Positions 27,640 through 36,215 of a stretch of 64,000 nucleotides of DNA are shown in pieces. Both the position numbers and the translations under genes were made by a program. The DNA is from Brachypodius melanocephalos (Eukaryota > Chordata > Aves > Passeriformes > Pycnonotidae). Each line of letters begins with the position of its first letter. Positions within the stretch are counted from its first letter, which is position 1. The stretch spans positions 385,659 through 449,658 of the forward strand of contig VZSR01002121.1 in NCBI GenBank assembly GCA_013398615.1, written 5' to 3'. The notes beneath the pieces were generated by a model that saw only the letters and a program-made list of their open reading frames with translations, did no database searches and was not told the DNA's origin.

Positions 27640-28060
27640 AGCCCCCCCGAACAAAACTCGGGAGGAGGCATTTTGCCGGGGACTTCAGGAGAGGACTAAA
27701 CTGGGAGCCATCCCGATACGCGCTGCTGGGGGGGTCTGCAAGGCCTGGCCCCGCCGGCATGAGCCCAACTCTACGGAATGAAGATGAGGATGACGAGGCG
27801 GCTGGCGGGAGGTGGCCCAGGTGCGGCGGCAGGAGGGGCGGTAGCGTGGAGCAAGGCTGACACCTGCAGGGAGGGCTGGGCAGGAGCCGGGGGGATGTCC
27901 CGACCCCCCCGTGCCGCGGGTCCCCCCGTCAGCCACCTCCTCCCGCTCCGCAGCACGGCCGGGACGGGCCGGCTACAGACAGGGAAAGCAGGGGCGGAAA
28001 AAACAGTTTCAGTGCCTCAAAACTCAGCACCGAGAATATTTCCACCCTCTCGCTTTTAAA
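27640..28060. promoter_or_regulatory. Orphan CpG island
   Basis: About 400 bp with very high GC and roughly thirty CpG dinucleotides by eye, comparable in density to the PAQR3 island. No coding exon with a convincing family follows on either strand. It could be the promoter of a non-coding RNA, a distal alternative PAQR3 promoter or an isolated island. Confidence 0.5.
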
Positions 28061-28739
28061 ATTGAACCATTTCGGGGTTTGCTCACATTCTGCCATCGAC
28101 ATTTGAGATATCTGGCTGGGATCATTTTTCTTCACCCAGCTGCTCCCTGGAAAACCAGAGCATAAATGGAGCAGGGCAAAAACAGATCCTGGGATCTCAC
28201 ACAGACCGACCAAGTTTCCTTACCAGCTCGGCTCCAGGTTTCCAGTGGCAGAGCCCCACACCTCTTGTTCCCTAAATAATTTTAATGTGGTGCAGACACA
28301 CAGTAGCAGCTTGAGCTGGTGCCGGGAAGGTCCCGGGTCAAAGGATTCCGCGGGCGTTTGTCACCTCTCCGGCTGAGCCGCCAGCGTCTGGGAGCTTCCT
28401 TCTGAGCCACCAGCTCTCCCTGTCTCGGAGTGCCTTGTCACCCATCCGGAGCCGCAGAGCCCCGAGACCTTGGGCAGGCCCAAGGTCAGGTCACAGCTCC
28501 TTGCCGAGAGCGCCGGCCATTCCTCCACCCTGGGCAGAACCTGCAGCTGCTCCCTGAGCCACCTGCTCCCAATGTGCTCCTCAGCGGGCAGGGAGGGCAG
28601 AGACAGTTCGGCTCCTGGGTTATCTCCTCAGCCGCCTCTCTGAAAGCCTTCCCTACCTTTACCTGGACAGCTGACTCCAGTCCCAGCAGAAAACTATGGA
28701 ACCTCTCAAGCACATTCATCTTTCATCCCAGTTAATCTT
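28061..28739. other. Intergenic, GC-intermediate
   Basis: Continues out of the CpG island. No gene, repeat family or RNA recognised. Confidence 0.55.
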
Positions 28740-29230
28740 ACCTGCCAGTAAAATTCGAGATCTGGGGTAGGAATTAGAGCAAGCTACTCACTTACCCAGG
28801 AAGGTCAATTTAGGTCAAAGCTACCTCGCACAGATGGCTAATTTCAATCCCTTACACATACAACTCGATTGTTCAACAAACTCTAAATAGTGTAAGTAAT
28901 TAATTTAAAGCTGCCCTAATTGTTTCTCAATTTTCCCTATTAATTTAATCTATAACACTCCTCCTATTGAAGCTTCAAAGCTCTAAAGTAACAGCCAATT
29001 AAAGTTTCTTCAGAAAAAAAAAAAGTGCTGTCAACGCAGATTTCTTCTGACTCAACCCCTTGAAGCACTTGGGAGTTCATTTAAATTGCACCAGGCTTAG
29101 AACCAAAGTGCTTTTTGCAGGTATAATGTTCTCAGTAAGCTAATGAGACAATGGACAATTAAGATTAATTAAGGCTTTTCACTCTGTATCAACTTTCTGA
29201 TCACCCTGTGGCTTGACGGAAGTGGTTTGA
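28740..29230. other. Candidate conserved non-coding element
   Basis: AT-rich, with tightly spaced TAATTAATTTAAAG, ATTAATTTAATC and GATTAATTAAGG motifs, the densest cluster of homeodomain-like palindromes in the window. It lies 2.2-2.7 kb before PAQR3 and has no coding frame. Confidence 0.4.
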
Positions 29231-30479
29231 CGCTGGAGCAAACAAGAAATCCTGGGTCTGTCAGCAGGAGCTGGCAAGAGTGCACACAGTTTTCCCCCAG
29301 CTCACTGAGATGCAGGGCTCTCTCCTGCCACAACAGCTACGGCTGAGGATCTCCCTACAGAATGTGTTTTCTCTCTGCTTCTTCCCGAAATTAGGCTTAC
29401 TAACTTCATGAGTTGCAAGTTTGAGTGAATGGGAAATCCTGAACCAGAGAAGCAGTATGGAACAGAAAACAGAAACTAAGTAAAACAGAAGTGAACCATT
29501 CCAGATCAGGCTCCAAATACATCCCAGGAAGTTGAAACACAAGCAAGCGTCTTAAAGCTAAGCCTCCTCAATTATTATTGCGAACAGGATTCCTCTGAGA
29601 AACTCCAAGGTCCTGGGGTTGCATGAGGGGGAAAATGTACCCAGAGCATAGAGCAGCTGAGCAGGAGGAGGAGCTATAAGCAGCTCTGCAAGGGCAGGAG
29701 CAACAGCACTCTAAGGACATTGACAAGAAGGAATCTCAATGAATGATTGATTGGTACAAATAATCAAGAGCTGCTGCTGACCTAATCCAACTTAATTTGG
29801 GGAACCAAATGGTGTAACACAAATCTGGGGGTCAGACAGCACAGCTGGTTCTGTTGAACACCTGGCCTTGACTGTCAGTGTGGATTTTAAACTCCCATCA
29901 TCCCCATCTTTTACTTCACATTACACATCTCTGCCATGGGAAAACCCCACGCGCTCCTCGTACCGTTTGGTTTAATGAGACCAAACAGAGGGGCATTCTG
30001 GGCACAGCACTGGCAGAGAGGGCCAAGCGAACCAGGATTACCCTGTGGCATGCTTGTCTGCAACTTTGAAACCAAAATTCTTATTATACCTAGGGAATTA
30101 CTGCTTTTCCCCCACTCCTTTTTTTCTCCTTTTCTTTTTTAATTAGCAAAACCCACATTTAAAGCAGCTGGTACACAACATACAACTTTTCTTACTGAGG
30201 CAATGCAAACTTTTGGAAGAGTCTTCCTCACTAGTAAGATGTTTTTGGTACTTCATAGAGTACACAGGGAAACCCCAAAAATGCTAGTAATGATCCCAAT
30301 TAACCAGAGATTGCTCTTGCACAGTGCAATTGCAATTCCCACAGGGAATGACAGCCCTCAGTGTTGTTAGACCTGACAGATGTGTTCCTGGCTTCTCTCA
30401 CCAAGGTTTGCAGACTCGGGCCTACCTGAGAGGAACTCCTGACTGGCTCAAAGGCATGTCTCTGTTGTTTTGGAGTGCT
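29231..30479. other. Intergenic, nothing recognised
   Basis: Ordinary sequence leading to the minisatellite. No gene or repeat family recognised. Confidence 0.6.
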
Positions 30480-31250
30480 GAAGGGTACGGGGGGGCCCAG
30501 AGGGTCCCCATGGGTTCAGAGGTTCTGAGGAGTCCTGGAGGATGCTGGAAGGTCTGAGGCACCCCAGGGCTCTGGGGATCCTCAGGGGATCCTGGAAGTC
30601 TGAAGGGTCCAGGAGGGATTGAGGCTCCCCAGGGTGTCTCAGAGGGTCGTGAGGGTCTGAGAGCTCTGAGAGACCCCGGTAGTCTGAGATTCCCTGGGGA
30701 GTTCTGGCAGATCTAAAGGCTCTGAAAGGCTGTGGCAGGTCTGAGGGGTCTGAGGAGTCCAAGGCACCTCAGGGGGTCCCGGCGGCTCTGAGGGGCCCTG
30801 AGAGGTTCCGACAGGTATGAGGGGTCCCGGTGGTCCGAGGCGCCCCGGGCGATCCCAGAGATCAGAGGGCTCCGGGGATGTCCAGGGCGATCCCAGAGGT
30901 CTGAGGGCTCCGAAGGTTCCCGGAAGTCTGAAGCACCTCGGGGGGTCCCGGAGGTCTGAGAGCTCTGAGGGGTCTCGGAGGCTCGCGGGATTCCAGCGGG
31001 TCTGAGGGGCCCCGGGGGTTTGAGAGCTCTGAGGGATCCCAGGAGGCTGACGGCTCTGGAGGGGTCCCGAAGGTCTGAGGCACCCCGGGCGGCCCCAGAG
31101 GTCTGAGGGCTCTGAGAGGTCTCGGGACTCTGAGGCTCCCCGGAGCATTCCAGCGGGTCTGAGGCCTCTGAGGTGTCCTGGAGATCTGAGAGTCCAAGGC
31201 GCCCTGAGGGACCCGGGAGCTCTGAGCGGACACGGCGACTCTGGGGCGCC
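30480..31250. repeat. Degenerate GC-rich minisatellite upstream of PAQR3
   Basis: About 770 bp are built from imperfect copies of short modules such as GGTCTGAGG, GCTCTGAGG and GGTCCCGGA. The TCTGAG core mostly recurs at spacings of 9, 18, 27 and 36 bp. The array ends just before the promoter-like, CpG-rich sequence of PAQR3. It explains the long proline/serine-rich open frames on the minus strand, which are not genes. The G-rich strand has many GGGG runs. Confidence 0.85.
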
Positions 31251-31351
31251 ACCTCGCGGTCATTGCCGGCACAGGACGAGGCGGAGCCGCACAGTGACGC
31301 CATCGGTTGGCGCCGCGCGTTGACATCATCACGGCCGTTCCCGGCGCCGCT

Positions 31352-31381
31352 CCCAATCCCGATCCCGATCCCGATCCCGAC
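31352..31381. repeat. Hexanucleotide tandem (CCCGAT) about 5 copies
   Basis: Five consecutive 6-bp units of the form CCCRAY, the first CCCAAT and the last CCCGAC, lie 50-80 bp before the PAQR3 start codon. They are probably in the 5' UTR or core promoter, so copy-number variation could affect expression. Confidence 0.85.
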
Positions 31382-31414
31382 CCTCGGCCCGTGAGGGCGG
31401 CTTGGGGCGGTCCG

Positions 31415-31552
31415 ATGCGGCGGCGGGCAGGATGCACCAGAAGCTGCTGCGCAGCGCGCACTACATCGAGCTGGGCAGCTACCAGTACTGGCCGGTGTTG
31501 GTGCCCCGCGGCATCCGGCTCTACACGTACGAGCAGATCCCGGTGTTCCTGA
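31415..31552 (+). promoter_or_regulatory. Upstream ORF overlapping the PAQR3 start
   Basis: An ATG at 31415, 17 bases before the PAQR3 ATG and in a different frame, opens 45 codons and ends at 31552 inside exon 1. If the transcript includes it, initiation there would compete with the PAQR3 start. The peptide is arginine- and serine-rich with no recognisable family. Its context (CCGATGC) is weak, so leaky scanning is likely. Confidence 0.5.
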
Positions 31553-31616
31553 AGGACAACCCCTACATCACCGATGGATACCGCGCCTACCTGCCCTCCC
31601 GCCTCTGCATCAAGAG
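31432..31616 (+). CDS. PAQR3: PAQR3 coding exon 1
   Basis: Encodes residues 1-61 and the first two bases of Ser62, the cytosolic N-terminal region (YWPVLVPRGIRLYTYEQIP and PYITDGYRAYLPSRLCIK). It ends at AAGAG before GTGAGC. The exon lies inside a CpG island. Human PAQR3 is nearly identical here, and this region carries the Raf-binding activity in mammals. Confidence 0.96.
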
Positions 31617-34600
31617 GTGAGCGCGCCCCGCGGCCCCGGGCCTCCCCCCGCCCCCGCCGCCGCTCACCGCCCGCCCCGCCTTGTGTCTCCTCTCCCTCAG
31701 CCTCTTCATCCTCTCCAACGAGACCGTCAACATCTGGAGCCACCTGCTCGGCTTCCTGCTCTTCTTCACGCTGGGCATCTACGACCTGACGGCCGTGCTG
31801 CCGGCGGCCGGCGCCTCCCGCGAGGATTTCGTCATCTGCTCCGTCTGCCTCTTCTGCTTCCAGGTGGGCGCCGGCTCCAGGGCGGTGTTGAAGCGCCTCC
31901 GCCGGGCGGGCTCGGGGCCGCTCCGGGGACAGCGCGGTTTGAGTGGCATCGCTCTTCCAGGTAAAAGCTGTGCTTGGGTCGGATCTGGCCTGGAATAAGC
32001 TGGGGGAAAATGAACACAGCTGGCATAGGATAGAGTCAGCGGTAAACAAGTGCGTTTGTCCCGGCGGTGTCTCAGAGCTTCCGCAGTTTGAGGGGGGCCT
32101 GACGCGGCCCCAGGCGGCACAAGGTGCTGCTGGAAAGGGCCAAGCACCGGAGCACACAGCCGTGGCCTGATGGTTGGTAAGGGCAAGGAGGGCTGGTGGC
32201 CTGACTTCTTACTTGTCTGTAAAAAATATCTGTTCTTACTTATCTGTAAAATAATTCTGTTGCCACAGCAGACTTCAAAGGGCCACTGCAGCTCCTGTGA
32301 AGTGCACTGTCCTTGCAAGAGCACAGAGAGCTAAAGGCACTGTTTGTGTTCTCTGCAAGGGTACAGGATGCCTTTGTACAGCCACAAGTGGGGAAAACTC
32401 CCTCGCTGGCTGGGAAAGCGCTGCTCTAGTGCTCCTCCCTGCTCCTGCAGAAGGTCAAAGAGAACCAAATACTTCTCAGTGAAAAGATATTAAGCCAGCC
32501 TAGGAGCAAATAAGCAGCCTGTGCATTAAGAGTTAAATTTCTGTGTGTTCCCTCAGTAAAAACACACAGTGGGTGCTGGGCAGTCAGGGCAGATTTGGGC
32601 TTTGGGCCCTGCCTGGGGCAGTTTGCCTCAGTAGAATTCATCCTCCCTCTGTATTGGTGCAGATGTGTCTCCCTGGAGCACTCTCAGCTCATTCAGCCTC
32701 ACGAGCCCACTTTTCTTACTTGTGCAACTGGTTATCATGGTTTGCAGTGTCCTGCTCCTCCTCCCCACTGCCAGAGAATCCTTATGGCTGGCTGGCAGGG
32801 ATCACAAATGCTTGCACCAAGGTGCACAACATGCCATGGGCCAGGCACCTGCTTCAGCTGCAGAGCTGAAGCTTGCTGTGCTCCTGCTCCTTTATAAGGA
32901 ATTAACCCTCCTCCTTTGGCCCTCTGTGTAGGTCTGTATGCTTTGCTCAGTGGGATATCACCTGTTCTGCTGTCACCGCTCTGAGAAGACCAGCCGGCGC
33001 TGGATGGCACTGGATTATGCGGGAATTTCCATCGGGATCCTGGGCTGCTATGTGTCAGGGGTGTTCTATGCCTTCTATTGCAGTAATGTGAGTCAGGAGC
33101 ACATGGGTTTAATTTGTGTGGTCTCACTGTAGTTTCTGTGCTGCAGGAAGGGGATTCAGTCCAGGTGTCCAAATAGAACAGGAGTGGGGAGACAGGGATG
33201 AGAACTGGAACACATCCCTCTGACCTCAACAGTACTCTGCCAGCTGAAGAGACAGGCAAATGCAGGTTTTCCTTTCCAACTGTTGATTGCACAAGCCTCA
33301 AGAAAATATTTAAATTTCTCTCACGGCAGGGAAACTACAGGTCCTACCTGTATCCAGTGCCTGAGGCTGATCATGGGATGTTTCCCATCACAAGTACTTT
33401 ATTCAAACAGCATTGCCCATGAGGTAGCTGCTATGAGACAGAAACAACCTTGTTTTCTCTCCATCTAATAGAAGATGAGTAAATGAGTTCCCTCTCAAGG
33501 CCTGCCGTGGGCATGGCTGAACTGGGCTGGTGAGGCACAGATGCATTGAAAACGTTTGGTGCAGTGCAGGAAGTGCTTGGAATAAAGGATGTGGTGCCAG
33601 TGTCCCCAAGCAACAGAATCCTTTCCCCTCAGTGCCAGCTGACAAACACAGGGCCCTGCACTGAGATCCACCACTGGCACTCGTGGCAGGGACAGGTTGA
33701 GGTATCACTGTGCTCAGTCACTGAAACTTTGTGCCCAGAGCTGACTTTTACACGTGATAAGAAACCCATAAAGTTGCCTTTGTTTCTTTTTGCCCTCAGT
33801 ACTGGCGCCAGGTGTATTTGATCACTGTGCTGGCCATGATCCTGGCAGTGTTTTTTGCTCAGATCCACCCCAGTTACCTCACACAGCAGTGGCACAGGCT
33901 GCGCTCCATCATCTTCTGCTCCGTGTCTGGCTATGGAATCATTCCCACCATCCACTGGGTTTGGCTCAATGGCGGTGTTGGTGCATCCATTGTACAGGTA
34001 AACAAAAAAAAAAAAAGGAAATAAGATTCCCTTTTGCTTTTCACTTGCTGTTTTCCTTGAGTCCTCTTATACTTGGGGAAACAGTGGGGAAGCCGGAGGA
34101 GGTAAAATTCCTCTAAGGACAAAGTTCTTTTGGTCGCTATGATGCAAATGGTAACACTGAGAAATGTGTTGAGAGGGGGTAAACAGCTTGGGAAGCTTCA
34201 TTCTGCTGTGCTGCCCTAAAGCTGCACAGTGAGAAGGAAAGTGGGATCCAGGTGTGTCTGTGCCTGGGCACCGAGCAGCCTGTGCGGGCAGACCACACCC
34301 TTGCCAGGGCGGGAGGCCAGGAGCTGAGGTGGCTGTGGAACAGGAAGGAGCCTGTCAGGCTGCATGAGTGCTCAGGGCTGGCCGCCTCCACAGCTCCAGA
34401 GGGCAACCAGGAGACACTGGAAGGATGGGATGATTATTTGTCTACTCTTCTGTTCCCTAGGATGGCAGCAGAAATCAGCATTTACCTGCTCAGCCCTCTG
34501 TCTCCTACAGAATCCTCTAACAGCTCTTTCATGTTACTGTTTTCCTGTTTGTTTCACCACTTGGAATTAAGCTATGAAAGCAGGAGCCCAGTACAGCTAA

Positions 34601-35946
34601 AGACAGTCCAGTGTGCCCCAGAATGAACCACCCTGAAATCACTGCAGTTACCCAGGGACACCTGATGGTGCTGAAGGAAACACTTCCTTTTCATATTGAG
34701 CACAAACTGCACATGCCTGGGCTGGCCTGGATGGATGGCTGTCCCTTGGGGTGAGGGTTCAGCCTGGTCCAGAGCTGCTGTGGAATGTGGCAGAGCACCA
34801 CTTGGAAATAGATGTGGCCTTTATACAGGACATTTCACACTGGCCCTCTAAAAATCATATCAGTAGCAGTTGTCCCCCACACTTCCCCATTTGGCTTCCC
34901 CTGGGATAGCAGGATGCTGTCTACAGTAAGCATTTTGTTTCCATACTTCAGAAAAATGGCTCACTTTTGGTAACAAAACATTCTGCTAACAAAATCCAGC
35001 TGGTGCCTGAATGGGTGGTTATTGACCACCCTGTGTGAGCAGTCCTATGGGTTCCTGTGCAGCAGCCGCAATCCCGGAGTAAGTGGGATGTGCAGTGCAG
35101 TGTCCCTTACCCTGGCTGTTCTGTGCAGGGTCAGGGGAGTGGCAAGTGACCTTTCACAGACAGATGATATGTCTGCTGTTGCTGAACTGAGTAGCTTGCA
35201 AGTAGAAACAAGAGGCTGGAATAAAAGAGGTTTCTTCCCACTCAGGCTTTCCCAAGAGTTTGGCATGTGCATCCCCATTGGAATGTGCATAGCTAACACA
35301 GGCAGGGAAGGAAGATTTAGTGTTGTCGTATCTTCTCCTTCTTTATCTTTAGTGACATTTTTTTCTGGTTTTGCCTTCTAATAGAACAGGAGAGCTTCCT
35401 TTTCTTTTACAGGAGTTTGCTCCACGGGTATTTGTCATGTACTTCATCGCTGCTGTAGCTTTTCTCTTCTATATTTCCAAAGTTCCAGAAAGATACTTCC
35501 CAGGTAGGAAATTATCTTCGGGCTGGCTTTTTTTTTTTTTTTTTTTTTTTTTTCCTTTTTTTTCCCTGAAGTTAAGCTTCCTACAGTACCACAGTCCTTG
35601 CTGTGGGTCCTGAACTTCCTGGGAGAGAACAGGCTGACCATGTTCCCCATGCAGAGTAAAAGAGTGGGAGGAGGCAGACAACTTCCATCAAGTTCGTTTA
35701 AGAACTTTCCCTGTCACCCCTCAAGGGCAGGGTATGGCGGAGCTCTGCAGGGGACTGATTGCACTGCACGCACTGAACTCCATGCCCCTGTTCTCCCCCA
35801 CAGGCCAGCTCAACTACCTCGGCTCGAGCCACCAAGTGTGGCACATCCTGGCAGTGGTGATGCTGTATTGGTGGCACCAGTCCACAGTGTACATCATGCA
35901 GTACCGACACAGCAAGCCCTGCCCCGAGTACAGCGCGGACTTGTGA
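31432..35946 (+). CDS. PAQR3: PAQR3, progestin and adipoQ receptor family member 3 (Raf kinase trapping to Golgi), complete, six coding exons
   Basis: This is a Golgi-resident seven-helix protein of the PAQR/AdipoR family. In mammals it tethers Raf-1 at the Golgi and so dampens ERK signalling. Coding exons are 31432-31616, 31701-31863, 32932-33087, 33800-33997, 35413-35503 and 35804-35946. All introns are GT-AG, and the joined frame is open for 311 codons, the length I recall for human PAQR3. The protein begins MHQKLLRSAHYIELGSY. Family residues are visible: NETVNIWSH (68-76), His126 in GYHLF, Asp144 in ALDYAG, and the C-terminal HQVWH pair (His274, His278), which match the zinc-binding positions of AdipoR relatives. 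Hydrophobic segments fill residues 77-300, and the N-terminal 60 residues are cytosolic in the family. The start at 31432 is chosen because the protein aligns there without extension. BMP2K converges from the right, as in mammals. Identification is very secure; the functional statements come from the mammalian protein. Confidence 0.97.
31701..31863 (+). CDS. PAQR3: PAQR3 coding exon 2
   Basis: Encodes residues 62-116. It contains the family signature NETVNIWSHLLG leading into the first membrane helix, followed by SREDFVICSVCLFCFQ. The acceptor is CTCCCTCAG and the donor CAG before GTGGGC. The preceding intron is only 84 bp and GC-rich. Confidence 0.96.
31864..32931 (+). other. PAQR3: PAQR3 intron 2
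   Basis: About 1.1 kb between exons 2 and 3. The first part is GC-rich, continuing the CpG island, and the rest is ordinary. No other feature was recognised. Intron 3 (33088-33799) is likewise plain. Confidence 0.75.
32932..33087 (+). CDS. PAQR3: PAQR3 coding exon 3
   Basis: Encodes residues 117-168, starting VCMLCSVGYHLFCCHRSEK and including ALDYAGISIGILGCYVSG. It carries candidate metal ligands His126 and Asp144. The acceptor is CTGTGTAG and the donor AAT before GTGAGT; both boundaries are phase 0. Confidence 0.96.
33800..33997 (+). CDS. PAQR3: PAQR3 coding exon 4
   Basis: Encodes residues 169-234: YWRQVYLITVLAMILAVFF, the loop IHPSYLTQQWHRLRS, and HWVWLNGGVGASIVQ. The acceptor is TTTGCCCTCAG and the donor CAG before GTAAAC. 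It is 198 bp and phase 0 at both ends. Confidence 0.96.
33998..35412 (+). other. PAQR3: PAQR3 intron 4
   Basis: Intron of 1.4 kb that begins with a poly-A run (about 34004-34015). No exon or element was recognised. Confidence 0.75.
35413..35503 (+). CDS. PAQR3: PAQR3 coding exon 5
   Basis: Encodes residues 235-264 plus one base of Gly265: EFAPRVFVMYFIAAVAFLFY then ISKVPERYFPG, a membrane helix and a loop. The acceptor is TTCTTTTACAG and the donor CAG before GTAGGA. A long T-rich run sits about 25 bp into the following intron. Confidence 0.95.
35528..35563. repeat. Poly-T tract in PAQR3 intron 5
   Basis: A run of 26 T with a short interruption, then further T, about 25 bp after exon 5. It is a simple repeat prone to length variation and sits close to the donor of a 300-bp intron. 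Confidence 0.9.
35804..35946 (+). CDS. PAQR3: PAQR3 coding exon 6 (terminal) with stop
   Basis: Encodes residues 265-311: QLNYLGSSHQVWHILAVVML, then YWWHQSTVYIMQYRHSKPCP, ending EYSADL and TGA at 35944. It supplies the HxxxH pair His274/His278 of the last helix region. The final six residues differ from the human ending I recall (DYVSHL), as expected for a poorly constrained tail. Confidence 0.95.
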
Positions 35947-36058
35947 GCCAAGGTACGGCTGCTGCCATCCTCGGGGAACAGGATACTCTAACCACAGGCT
36001 TCAGGAATCCTGGCCTGAAGCTTAGGTCGCTGCCCCAGAGTGGGTCCTGACTGGTGCA

Positions 36059-36064
36059 AATAAA
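36059..36064 (+). terminator. PAQR3: Proximal poly(A) signal of PAQR3
   Basis: A canonical AATAAA lies 113 bases after the stop codon. Use of it would give a very short 3' UTR. It sits inside a candidate 3' UTR intron, so splicing and cleavage here would exclude each other. Confidence 0.5.
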
Positions 36065-36154
36065 AAGCAGAGATGTGATCCAGGCACTCTGCTCACCTGT
36101 GCTGCTGCACTGGACGAGGCTCTGTGGCGCTGCTGGGCCCTTGAGCAGTTTTAG

Positions 36155-36215
36155 AGCAGGCTGGACTTAGCCCTGCCAGATCCCTTCCAGCTCAGCGTTA
36201 CAATCTTAGTAGTCT
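36155..36215 (+). mobile_element. Probable CR1 LINE 3' fragment
   Basis: The pieces GCAGGCTGGAC and CCCTTCCAG in this order, with the spacing and flanks seen at 36157-36200, resemble the 3' end of avian CR1 elements. The usual terminal octamer repeats are not preserved. It lies in the PAQR3 3' UTR. The match is from memory of the family consensus and is short, so it is only a moderate call. Confidence 0.4.

Larger units (their letters stand above)
31200..31930 (+). promoter_or_regulatory. PAQR3: PAQR3 CpG-island promoter and 5' UTR
   Basis: A dense CpG stretch covers the region before the start codon, exon 1, intron 1 and exon 2. No TATA box is apparent, as usual for a housekeeping CpG promoter. 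Plausible sites read directly from the sequence are an E2F-like TTGGCGCC at 31307, a CRE half-site TGACGCCA at 31295 and TGACATCA at 31321, one base from a full CRE. The transcription start cannot be placed from sequence alone, but it probably lies between 31260 and 31400. Confidence 0.7.

Noticed and set aside
30480..31250. CRISPR-like or structured repeat array
   Set aside because: The modules are short, degenerate and lack constant repeat-spacer architecture; this is a vertebrate minisatellite.
30862..32157. 431-codon minus-strand open frame, plus related frames of 169 and 196 codons
   Set aside because: They are readings of the minisatellite and the PAQR3 CpG island on the opposite strand; the repeated Pro/Ser/Arg peptide simply mirrors the 9-bp module.
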